Made by a program: the position numbers and the translations under genes
Shown here: positions 49,983 through 63,300 of the stretch, piece by piece
Layout: each line of letters begins with the position of its first letter
How positions within the stretch are numbered: the first letter of the stretch is position 1
The notes under the pieces: model-generated
Databases searched by the model: none
The model's input: only the letters and a program-made list of their open reading frames with translations
Told to the model about the DNA's origin: nothing
Source: Siniperca chuatsi
Lineage: Eukaryota > Chordata > Actinopteri > Centrarchiformes > Sinipercidae
NCBI RefSeq assembly: GCF_020085105.1
Contig: NC_058043.1
Location: 19,334,667-19,398,666 of the forward strand
Length of the DNA stretch: 64,000 bases
Direction of reading: 5' to 3'

Positions 49983-51559
49983 GCCCCAGCTGGACCCCAA
50001 CACACCAAAGCCAGAGGGCCGTCAGATCATCCCGGTGAAAGGGGAGCCTTTGGGAGTGGTCAGTAACTGGCCCCCAGCCCTGCAGGCAGCATTGGCCCGT
50101 TGGGGAGCGACTCAGGGGAAGAGCCCCGCCCTCACTGCTCTTGACATCACGGGCAAACCGCTCTACACACTGACATATGGTGAGACACAAGACTGTTAAT
50201 ATGCAGACAGCCTGGAAGGACGTTTACACTGTCAAATCAGTAGCAGTAACACAACTGCTGGGAGTTATAACTTAAAGGTACTGTGCTATGTTGAGAGCTA
50301 TTTCTCAGGAGTTCATGTTAAGAGTTCAGGAGTTCATCTAGATAAAAGAAAGATGTGTGTACTCTGTGACATGAGATTTTTTGGCAGAGGTAAGACATAT
50401 GACCTACCCTCCTTACTCCCTCCTCCCTGCTCCACCTTCTGTCTGTTAGGGAAGCTGTGGAGTCGCAGCGTGAAGCTGGCGTACACCCTCCTGAACAAGC
50501 TGGGCACCAAGAACGAGCAAATCCTCAAACCTGGGGACAGGGTGAGCTTACGCACGATACACACACAACAAACGTATAGCAAATGTAGTGTCATCCTGAT
50601 GAATTAATTTAGCACAGAGGAATTTGTAGCCCTTGATTTACACCTGAATTGAACATCTGCCCCGTTGATGTGCCTTTGTGCAAGGCACCTGAACCCAAAG
50701 CAGCTCCAGGAGTGATTTATTTTTGCTGACCTTTGAATTATCGGTGAAAGGAAGTATTACATTATTTTTATCTCAACAAAGTGGATTGCCATGAAATTTT
50801 GTACAGACATTCATGGTGCCCAGAGGATGAATCCTCTTGACTTTGATGATCCCCTGACTTTTCCTTTTGTGCCACCATCAGATCAATTTCAATTTGTCTA
50901 ATACTTTCAAAATACCTACAAAACCTATGACACTCCCATCAGCCTCAGCTGCTCTTTGTGTTAAGTGCTAATTAGCAAATGTTAACATGTCAACGTGCCC
51001 TTCTGGCTGTTCCAAACGACCTGCCTGAGGAGATTAGGCTCGCAGAATCAGTGACTTCTTTTACATCACTTCTTAAAACTCATCTTTATAGACTTGATTT
51101 TATGTGATGTTGTCTTTTTATTTGTCTCTTTATTGCTTTTATTGTTTCCATTTGTTTTTATTTCCATTATCATGTTTTCATTTATTTATATTGTCTTCTT
51201 GTCTTAATTTTACCTTAATTTTGTCTTGCTTTGTTTGGCTCTCTGCTGTTATACTGCCTTCTGGGTATCCTGTTTCTGCTTTGCCTTGTCTGTCAAAGCA
51301 CTTTGTAAACTCTGTTTTTAAAGGTGATATATAAATAAAGTTATTATTAAATGTAATGTTTAATGTCTTGGTAGGTGGCGTTGGTGTTCCCCAACAGTGA
51401 CCCTGGGATGTTCTGGGTGGCCTTCTACGGCTGCCTCCTGGCTGAAGTTATACCTGTACCTATTGAAGTACCACTGTCTCGCAAGGTAAGAAAACCCTCA
51501 GAGGAACATGTGCATTTTGTGAGTACAGAAAGAGTTTTTCTTTTCTGTTTAACTATGAA

Positions 51560-51626
<67 letters not shown>

Positions 51627-54600
51627 TGTTTTTTAGGATGCAGGTATCAGCCAGGTGGGGTTTCTGCTCGGTAGCTGTGGTGTTGGTCTGGCTCTGACCA
51701 GTGAGATCTGTCTAAAGGGTTTACCCAAGACACCCACTGGGGAAATACTGCAGTTTAAAGGTCAGTAAGCTCTTTCTGAAATCATTGAACTTTATTCAGA
51801 CAATTAGACAATTAGTAAAAAAAATAAAAATTGTACCCCTGGTACTCTGCCAGACAACCAGGAGGATGGAGGGATGTCGGTGGGGTCATAAAAAAATACG
51901 GCCATAAAAAAATACCTTACTCTTTTATGAAATATTGCCGAAAGTAAAACATATAATGGCTAAATCTCAGATCACCTTCAGACTGTTTGAGTACAAAATT
52001 GTTATGCAGGGTGGATACAATGTACTTTGTGTTTTAATGAAGAAGTCATGGTGAATTTCAGGCCTCACTTTAAAAGAAATAGTTGTATAATGTTTTGAAA
52101 TGAATCCCTTTTTTATATTATGTAGCCCCCTTGATTTTACTTGACTTTACTTCCACTGATGCCTTTCTCTGATAGGCTGGCCTCGACTAAAGTGGGTGGT
52201 GACAGACTCAAAATACCTGACCAAGCCTTCCAAAGACTGGCAACCGCACATCCCCACCGCAAACACTGACCCTGCATATATAGAGGTACTGCTACTGGCT
52301 ACATTAACCAGTTACTGCTTTTCATGAGGCGATACTGTATAACTGGCTGTTATCTAGCACACAACTGGATTGCAATAAAAAACAAAGCTTGATTTGGGAA
52401 CATTAAAACCTGACCATTCCTGCATCCGGATCTTACTCGAAAAGACAAGTGTGTTGCAGTTTCACATGTCCGTCTTGTGTTTCCTCTCTGTGTAGTACAA
52501 GGCAAGTAAAGATGGCACAGTGGTGGGTGTGGCTGTGTCTAAAGTAGCCATGTTGACCCACTGCCAAGCACTGACCCAGGCCTGCAACTACTGTGAGGGT
52601 GAGTAAAGACCTGGAGTGTCGTTATCATCTGATCATCTGAAGGTTTCTTCATCAACACAACTATTATAAGTCTGTTATAAGTTACTTATGTCTTTCTTCA
52701 CTTTAAGGGGAAACTTTAGTGAATGTCCTGGACTTCAAAAAGGATATGGGCCTATGGCATGGAGTTCTCACGGTAAGTGTGTGTGGACGTATGCAATAAT
52801 GCTTTCAAAGTGGTTTTAGATTATGATAGTTGCACCAGAGCAGAACAGTAAGGGGGATTTTAGTGTCTGTGCTCTCATCAAGTATCTGGTAAACTGACCA
52901 AATGTCCAAGTCATAAAAACCTAATGGATTCCATGATGGACAGATGAAAGGTCCCGTGGTTTATTGGGACTTGATACAGTTCTGCATTCTGAATTAGAGC
53001 AGTTTTAATTTGTTTCATTTCTATTGGTCCTTTATGCATTATTTTTATTATACAGATATCTACCTTGTTGATCTGTTGCTCACATTATGTTATCCAGCTA
53101 AGCTCTCTTTTCTTTTAATCGTGACTTTTGTGTGATATCTTTTTTAGGCTTTGTTTTTTTATTTGGTATGCTTTGAAAGGAGATGGGTTTTTTTGTTTTT
53201 GTTTTTTGTTTATCCCACCCACATAATGTCTGATTTTCATTTAGTTATTTCTTTTATTGAATTCATTAACAATTTACAGTGTTTATAATGACACAATAAA
53301 CTAAACAAAGCAACAAGCTTTTAGCCATTAGGTCAGATTCTGCTGTTGGAAGTTGGGGAGTCTTTCAGTTTAACATGATTTAGTAGAATTACCCAATGTG
53401 GGTTTTTGTAATGATTGGGGAAAGAATTGTATTATACTGTATTAGCTGCTTAATCAGGTTTGTTTGTTTCCAGGCTGTGATGAACAGGATACACACTATC
53501 AGTGTTCCCTATGCAGTAATGAAGGCTTGTCCTCTCTCCTGGGTACAGAGGGTCCACATCCACAAAGGTAAATTACAGTACACTGGTCTCTCAGCTTGAG
53601 TAATGCCATTCAAAAGAATTTAATGTATAACATGACATTTTTATTCTTGTGCAGCTCGTATAGCTTTGGTGAAGTGCCGTGATCTACATTGGGCCATGAT
53701 GGCTCATCGGGACCAGAGAGACACCAGTCTGGCTTCCTTACGTATGCTGATTGTTGCTGATGGTGCTAATCCCTGTGAGTACCTCATGACCCCAGCTTTG
53801 TAAAACTGGGTCCTTTCAAACAACACTAATTAGATGTAATATGCTGAATCCCTTATCTCTTGCTGTCCAGGGTCGGTGTCTTCCTGTGATGCCTTCCTGA
53901 ACGTGTTTCAGTCCCACGGGCTGAAACCTGAGGTTATCTGTCCCTGTGCCACCTCCCCTGAGGCCATGACAGTAGCTATACGCAGGTATGTCACTGACCC
54001 ATATTCACTTTTTATGTTGGATTAGTTCCAAGTCTTTAGTCCCCCTTAACTCCCATTTCTTAATTCTTCCCACTCACACATCCCCACATTTCAATCCAAG
54101 GCCTATGAAAGGACATAATGATTAATAAAAGCTGACAAAGAAACATGACACACTGCTTCACTCATGGTTGATTTTCATTTTTACTGGTCTAGCAAGGTGG
54201 ATGAAGACGTAGTCTGTTGTATGTGGTGACGTACATGGGTGGGCAGATGGCTGTAAGAACAGATGGGATGGATGGAAATGTTCATGTTTGATAGAACTCT
54301 GTCCTGTGTAGACCGGGAGTCCCTGGCGCACCCCTCCCTGCCCGTGCCATTCTTTCCATGGGCGGCCTGAGCCACGGCGTCATCAGGGTCAACACAGAAG
54401 ACAAGAACTCCGCCCTGACTGTACAAGATGTGGGGCATGTCATGCCTGGAGGTGAGGATGGAAGGAAAGATAAATAAGTGAAAAGGAAAGCATGAAAAAC
54501 GAATAAGATACAGACGGGGACAAATTAAAGAAAAAACCTGAATTAAAGAGTGGAGAAACATATCAAATGCAGATGCTTCTGTGCACCAGGGCTCACTGAA

Positions 54601-57600
54601 TGGTTTGGTGAGTATGAAAATGATGTGAATAAAATGCTACAGTCAGCAGATCTCAACCCAATTTCACACCTATGGAAGATTTTGGACCAACGTGTAGACA
54701 ATGCTCTCCACCACCATCTCCATAACACCAAATAATATAATATAAACTTTCAGTGATGTCTGCGATTGTCTCTGATGCTATGTGTCATTTTGTTATGTCT
54801 GGCTATGTTTGTTTTTCTTTCTATCTGCTGTACTAAGGTTTAGGATTAGCCCTATTTTTTAAATGTTACCTTTGTGTGTGTCCAGCTCTGATGTGCACTG
54901 TTAAGCCAGACGGACCTCCTCAGTTGTGTAAAACAGATGAGATAGGAGAGATAATAGTAAACTCCCGTGCTGGAGGCAACATGTACTACGGCCTGCCTGG
55001 AGTCACCAAAAACACCTTTGAGGTATGAAAGCAGAGTTACACCCCCAACCTGCCTGTGCTGATACAACATCATAAAATAAGAAAGTTAATTCAGTTCTTT
55101 TTGTGGTAAATTGCTATCCTCTATTTCTGTTTATTGTTGTGTTCAGGTGATACCAGTTAATGCTAATGGAGTTCCCATTGGAGAGATTCCATTTGTGCGG
55201 TCAGGACTCTTGGGGTTTGTTGGCCCAGTAAGTAGGACTGTTTCATTACAGTACAACATCTGTAGTAACTTGAGCCTTCCTGGAAACCATCCTTCTCTCT
55301 CTCTGTTTTTGAATGGGTCTGTATACTTACAGTATAATGACCCTGCTGTGTATCACCCGCTCTGTATAGGGCAGTCTGATCTTTGTCGTGGGGAAGATCG
55401 AGGGTCTGCTGATGGTGAGCGGTCGGAGACACAACGCTGACGACCTGGTGGCCACCGCTCTCGCCGTGGAGCCAGTCAAGACTGTGTACCGTGGGAGGTA
55501 AGGAGACCACCAAATTCTTCTTTTTGCAAAGTGTGTTTAGAAAGATGATGAGCTCCTCTGTTGGCAAAGTGTGAATACTGATTTATCACTACTGACATCT
55601 GGAGGTACAAAGGAAGCACAGCAGGCCCAAAACATGGCACGACTGGATGTAATGTTGACGTATAAACCACATGTTTCAGGGTGCATTTAAACTGCTTGTG
55701 ACTTCCACACCCTCTGAATAATCTTTAACATATCTGCTCTGTGTTTGTGTGTGTCAGGATCGCTGTGTTTTCAGTCACAGTGTTCTATGATGAGAGGGTC
55801 GTGATTGTGGCAGAGCAGAGGCCAGATGCCAACGAGGAGGACAGCTTCCAGTGGATGAGCCGAGTGCTTCAGGTAAATCACCTCAGCATCTTTTTTCAAA
55901 TGTTTTTATTGTGAGGCAAGCCACATGGAACGGTGTAAAATACTTTTGTATTTCTAAAATCAGATGTCATTTTTTCCCCCCACAACACACTATTACTTCT
56001 CAACAAACTTTGTCTCGATGTTTGGTTTCCTCTGTAGGCTATCGACAGCATCCATCAGGTGGGCCTCTACTGTCTGGCTCTGGTTCCGGCCAACACCTTA
56101 CCTAAAACACCCCTGGGTGGCATTCACATCTCTGACGCCAAGCAGTTCTTCTTAGACGGCAACCTGCACCCCTGCAACATTCTGATGTGTCCCCATACCT
56201 GTGTCACCAACCTGCCCAAGCCCCGCCAAAAGCAGCCTGGTAGGTGACGCATATCTGGTAAAACAGGTTTGTGAGATGTGTATTAAGCTCTTGTGTGATG
56301 GGATAAGGTAAAAAGGACTGACCATGTCCACAAAGATGAGAGGAATTTCTGATTGTCCCGCATGTCAGTCAGGGTATAAAGTGTTTTGTGAAATAAGAGC
56401 ATGGGTATTAGTGTTACATAATGCACACATAACAGTTTCTGAATTTGGGAAAGTGATATTCTTGTCGGCCCTGGCTGTGACAAAGTTCATTAAAAGTCAT
56501 AAAACAACCTACACATAACACACTTGTCCAAATGTTAGCCAAAACAAACTAACATCTATCCAATATGAAATATGGACATGCCGAAACACAACACACCAAA
56601 TGAAACAAAGTAAAACAACCTATAAACAGCATATAACACAAAGTGTGACGCATGAAAGTGAAGCAAATGAAAAGTTAAAATAACTTATTTTCACAGTGGT
56701 CCTGGCGTCCCCCTAAACCATTATGAAACAAACACTGCTGTGCCCCTGCTACATTGCAGATGTACTTGGAAGTTGTGACATGCTGATTTTATTATAGTAG
56801 ATACCGTATTACTCATTTTACAAATCGTACATTTTTACCAAAATGCCAAATACATTCACACATCGCTCCACTCCTCTTTCCATTTCCACAATCTGCATAC
56901 TTGAACACAGCCACATCTAACCCAGTGTGACACACTCTGTTCGCCTTAATATTTAATGCAGTTTTTATGTTTTGCGCTTTTTGTATTCTCACAGGATTAG
57001 TTTTGTTGGCAGACCTCTGTGTTTCCCAAAAAAAAAGTAATGCTGCCTCTTTGGTGAAAACTTAACCTGTGAGGGGTGCTGTATAAGCATTATTATCTTC
57101 CACTCATCTCTCTCTCTCACACTCTTTTTCTCTTGTAGTTGGTGTAGGTCCTGCGTCCGTGATGGTGGGCAACCTGGTGGCAGGGAAGAGGATTGCCCAG
57201 GCTGCAGGCAGGGACCTCGGCATGATCGAAGACCAGGATCTTGTCCGAAAGGTAGTATGACCATGAACGCTGTAACTCTCACTTTCAACCAGCCACTAAC
57301 TCTGTATTATCTGTAACTCTGTATAACCACATTCTAGTTTTCAAAAGAGCCACATGCATGTCCTTCAGAATCAGCAGGAAACTTGTGCACATGATCAGTA
57401 CCAATGCTCACAGTGTAAATAGTTAGGTTTGAAGACTTACCACTGCCAGTGTAACAATGGCCCAGTCTCAGCCACAGCTCAGTTTTATAGATGTAAAAAG
57501 AAAAATCTGGACTCTTCTCTCTTTCTGCTCTCGTCTCTCTCCGGATGTAGCTCTGTATGTGGCCCACTGTGATGGTAAGAATTATGGCCCCCTTCTGGCA

Positions 57601-60291
57601 TCTTCCCCACAACTTTGTTTATTCTTGTCATGCTCTAATCTGTATTGTATTGTGGTTTTATTTTGTGTGTTAAAATGTGACACAAGCAAAAATGTGCATG
57701 TATTTTTTTCTTTTTTAAAAATCTGTGTTACAAGATATGCATCTTCTGTCGCTATCCCTTGTTTTAGTGCAGATGTACCTTGCACATCCTAAGTTATTGT
57801 TCATTATTTTAAGAGCTGGATTGGCTCCGAGTATGTGGTATAAATTGTTTGCACGTTGGCAAGAGATAATTTAACCCAGACAGCTGTCGACTGAGATATG
57901 CAGTCTCTGAGCACCACTTTATGTTGTTTTATTTAGGTGTATTAAATTAAGTTCTTCCATCAGCACAAAACTCCTCCCTGTATAAGCCCTCCATGGTTGT
58001 GTTTGTAATAATGTATACAGATGTACAGTACATATATCTAATAATTTTTTCTTTTTATTTCAGCATCAGTATTTGTCAGAGGCTCTACACTGGAGGGCAC
58101 AGACAGACCCAGACCATGTCCTCTTTGTTCTTCTTAATGCCAAGGTACTAAACTGATGTGTTCATACGCTGAGAAATACAGTATATATACTTTGACTGTA
58201 ATGCACAAGATATTGCTACATGAATTACACCTTGTGTTTCTGGTGACCTTGTATCTCCTCGTCTGTGCATTATTCCCATCCTTCAGGGTGTAACAGCGGG
58301 CACAGCGACGTGCGTCCAGCTTCACAAGCGAGCAGAGAAGATAGCTGCAGCACTCACTGAGAAAGGCAGCATCAACACTGGAGAGAACGTAGTGCTGCTC
58401 TATCCTCCTGGTGGGTTCTGCCTCTGGCTTTCCTGTCTGTGTCTACGTATATTACTCCCATTGAGATTAATTATTGTGGGACATGGATAGTTTTCTCTTT
58501 TCTTTTTTTTTTTTTAATCCACCTTTGTCCTCAATCTTTCTCTCAGGAATTGATTTGATAGCCGCCTTCTATGGCTGTCTCTACGCTGGATGTGTTCCCG
58601 TAAATGTCAGACCTCCACACCCTCAGAACCTGGCAGCCACGCTGCCAACTGTCCGCATGATCATTGATGTAAGTGTGCATGTTCTTTTACGCATGCATGT
58701 GTGTTATTGCATGCTCATGGGTTTGTGTGTACCGCACATACATGTGTGTTCATTCATTAATCCTAATATCAGGGTCTTTTTAGTTGTGGCCTATATGTAG
58801 ATATTACAATTAATAACCTGGAGTCATTGGACATTGAGCCACCAGTGATGACCCTGCTACCTAAAAGGACTTTTAACAATTTATGACTGTTTTGACTCCT
58901 TTTGTCATTGAGCAACATTTTTCTACTAGGTTAGACCTCCTAAATCTCAACAAAAAGTTGATGATCATCATCAAAAATCAGACTAATGACAAATTGAAAA
59001 TAAGGGCATCCAGTTTCCCTGAAATGTTTTCCATCTTTAAATCGCATAATTTCTAAAGGCAATCTTGCATACACTGTAGATGTGTCCCGTTATAAGTTGT
59101 ATTTTGAATTCTACAACTGTAGAATGTCCTGCGCAGTACAAAATCTTGGTTTAAAAAAATTTAAGGGATCCCTTTTAAAAATGTTTGTTCATGTTCTGTG
59201 TTTAGGTAGAAAATTGATTTTTATTTTATGTTTTTAATTCTCAAAAATCAATATCAGTATCAGCCTTAAAAATCCAGTCTCAGTTGGGCTATAGGAAGAT
59301 AGATCATGTTGTGTTCATATGTTTATGTATGTTGACGGCTGTTTTGTCACTCATTTATTTTCAACATCTTCTCCCTTTCAAAAGAATCATGCTTGTGTTT
59401 TGTTATCAGGTCAGTAAAGCTGCATGTATCCTTACCACTCAAAATCTCATGAGGACTCTGCGCTCCAAAGACGCTGCTGCCTCTGTGAACATTAAAACGT
59501 GGCCAACAATCATTGACACAGGTAAGATACCGAAAGATGAGGCCTTTTCCCCAGCAGACATTTTGACTTGTCATAGTAGGAAAAGCACAGGTGTTACCAA
59601 TAGCATTAACAATGCAAGTCCCAGTAAGCCATGACAGTGAGTCAGCATGCACAATACCAGGACCCTTTTATTATTTACACCTGTGCTTTTGCAACTGTGA
59701 CATGTCAAAATGTCACAGGCAGAACTTCACCATATGATGAATGCTGCATAAAGAAATTGGATGCCTCTTATCATCATGTTTATCAACAGAACTTTTACTC
59801 CAAAGTGTTTCAAATTAATTTAAAAAAACATTTCTCTGGCGCCACTATCAGTTCAAAGTTTAATTTTAACACATATTTAACCCTAAATCCACATTAGCTG
59901 TGCAAAGTTTCATTACAGATGGTTAGAAAAAAAGAATTTGTGGAACTGATTTTACATGTGTATCCTTCTCAAGTATTTGTAATAAGAAATTACTGTACTC
60001 TTGAATTAAGAATACATGCATTGTTTACAGTAGCTGACTTTTTCATGAGTCAAACTGAAGACAGTAAAATAGGCTTATCAGTAGTAGTCGTCATAGTGAG
60101 TGTAAAATTAGTCGTGTATAAAGTGCGCAGTTCTGTCAGAAACGCTTGTGTCAGTTATTGCGGACCGTTTGCTGTGACAAACAGGAAGTGGGACATTTCT
60201 CTGCAGTGCTTTCTCCTGTTATTACCAAAATTGCTCAGTGGGTATACAAACTTGTGGGTAGATAAGTGCTTGGTGCACTTTTGGTTGGTTG

Positions 60292-60342
<51 letters not shown>

Positions 60343-63300
60343 TGTTTTTTATATCTCTGTGGGCATTATGTTCTGTAAAGCTCTTCCTAACAACATACAA
60401 CATTTGAATTTGAATGAGTTGCACAACCAATAAATAATATCTGATTCTAGTACCAGTATCTGAGAGCAATAATTGACAGTATAACATGCATCTGGTAATG
60501 ATATATTTTTGTTGAGTCATTATTGTTCAATATAATTTAATGTTTACTTTGTTCTCTGTAAAACATGCACTTTTCTTGTTTGCAGATGACCTTCCTCGCC
60601 GCCGGCCTCCACAGATCTATAAGCCGCCCACAGCAGAGATGATTGCTTATCTGGACTTTAGTGTGTCCACTACAGGCATGCTCACTGGGGTAAAGGTGAG
60701 ACAGATATATAATAATATTGCTGTGTTTGTTCTTGATCACAATCCAGTATCCACATGCTATTATGTATACAGCTACTGAGCTCATTCTCTCTCATTCTCC
60801 ACACCTTAAAGTGGCGATTAACACTATTTTTATAATTAAAATGGATCAAATGATAATGTGAAAACAATGTAACAATGTGAGAAGCATTGCTTATAGTGAT
60901 GAACCTACACCTGAATTTGCAGCTCCCCTCGTCATTACGGAGCTTTATATTGAGTTTCAGCTCATTGTTTAGCTGTCTGACTCACAACTTTACTGTTTAG
61001 CATTTAGCCGCTAGAGAGACAGATATTTTCTTCAGGACTTGGTATAGACCAAAAACAGAGCTAAAAGAGAGTGAATATTGGACTTAAATCCATCTGGTGG
61101 CCAGAAACACAACTCCAAATGAATGATAATGTTGTTCCGTAAGTGCTAGTTGTGTAAATAAGCAACTGTTTGCTAACACATTCACCATATCAACTTAAAA
61201 GGTGATATGTCAATGTTGTGTTCACAACTTGTCTCCGCTGCTCCCAAGTGGCCAAAAAAAAATCAGTTATTGCAGGTTTAAAGAATATGAATCTCTCTGC
61301 ACTAAAGAGATCCAAATTTAACAGTTTGTTGTACCAAACGGCTATTTAAAACAATGATCCTGTTGGAAATTATCTGTGCATTTATGGATCTATTTTGTTG
61401 TTTGTCATGTTCTTTTCTTATATGTGTGTAAATCTGGCTAAACATATTCAGTGTGTCATTCCACATATTTCCATTGCAGGTACAGTAGAAAAATGTTCAA
61501 CAATCTAAAACATTAGCAGAGACAGTCAGGTTGTTTTTTTCAGTCCCACAGAATCCTAGATGCACAAGGCCAGACCACATCTTGCAAACCCAGCTTTCAC
61601 CACAAAATTAAAGTCAGAAAAACATCCGTTGAGAATCAATTAAGCCTGACAGATATGCGTGGGACCTATAATCTTTGGAGTTGTTTAAGTGATGATGGAA
61701 ACTCCCAAACCCTGTGAACAACAGTTTAATTTTGTGTACAGATATAAAATGAAGTGGTTTAAGTGATGAGCAGCAATTTAATTCTGAATATCTTCAGCCA
61801 CCTTGTTTTTCTTTAAAAAAACAGTAAAGATCAATGACTGCCCGGCAAGTGGTGTAATCATTCAGTCAGGAGTAGGAAAGGTTCTCTGTGATGAGTGAAA
61901 GAGAGACCAGTCAATCATATATTGTACAACCTACCTGAAGTTACCTCTGTCCCAAGCTAATGCCTATTGACCTTTGCTAGACCACAATAAGTGAAGTGAA
62001 AATTGTTGGCTGACAAAGTCAAGTCAATGGCATCTTTATAAATCTGCCAGTCTACACTGATGTTTGAAACACAGCGAGAAATCCATCGTAGAAGAGCTAG
62101 TCTCCACTTACGTACATTTACCTGAGTAGAATACAGTGCAATGTACCCACAAGTCATGTTGCATTGCAAAAGGTATTCTACTGTAGGATGTAAAAGATGT
62201 CACAAAGTAGAAGTAGGCAAGACTGGTTGACAGAAAGTCAGTAGACCAGGAAAGTGAATTAGAAAACTTAATCCCAAAGCCATTCCTGGAAAAGCATCAA
62301 ACTTCACAGATTGATATGAAACAGTGTCAGTGTGACATTTCCTAATGCGTCTTCTTGTTTGTTGCAGATTTCTCACGCAGCCGTCAGTGCACTTTGTCGC
62401 TCTATAAAGCTGCAGTGCGAACTGTACTCCTCTCGCCAAATAGCCATCTGCCTGGATCCTTATTGTGGTCTGGGCTTTGTCTTGTGGTGCCTCGCAAGGT
62501 ACAGTAAACCGTCACCTACAGTACATACATGCTATGTACCACAGTTTTGGTCTCTATTTTGTTTTTGCTCCTCCATTCATCAACTTTTCTTCTTCTTCAT
62601 GACTTGTCTTTTAGTGTTTACTCAGGACACCAGTCCATCCTGATTCCTCCTTTCGAGTTGGAGAGCTGCCTGTCTCTGTGGCTGAGCACGCTCAGTCAGT
62701 ACCGTGTCAGAGACACCTTCTGCTCCTACTCAGTCATGGAGCTCTGCACTAAAGGACTGGGTAGTCAGACTGAGTTACTCAAGGTGAGGACTACATACAT
62801 AGAGAGAATCATGAATGACAAACATGGAATATTTCTCAGGCATTTGATCATTTTGTGTGTGTGTTTTAGGCCCGTGGTGTGAGTCTGTCGTGTGTACGGA
62901 GCTGCGTGGTGATAGCTGAGGAACGGCCTCGCCTCACCCTCACACACTCCTTCTCCAAGCTGTTTAAGGACGTGGGGCTGTCTTCCAGAGCTGTCAGCAC
63001 CGCTTTTGGTTCCAGGGTTAACTTGGCCATCTGCCTGCAGGTACACCAACCAACTTAACCTGGCTTCACATAGAAGTACACTTTGAACCTTGATGAGAAC
63101 CAGTGGGGCCTGTATGTACCTGTTCTTTGTGTGTTACAGGGCACCACTGGTCCTGATCCCTGTACAGTTTATGTGGACATGAAGTCCCTCCGCCATGACA
63201 GGTAAGAACACATGGACCATTTCAATCAGGGTGCCTGGTTGAAACAAACCTTTGAAAAGTCTTTCTAAATTTAAGGAGTTAAATTGTATTATGTCAGGCC

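Noticed and set aside
59919..60407. Open frame of 162 codons in dip2b intron 28
   Set aside because: AT-rich intron sequence ending in an AT microsatellite (Tyr-Ile repeats); no domain.
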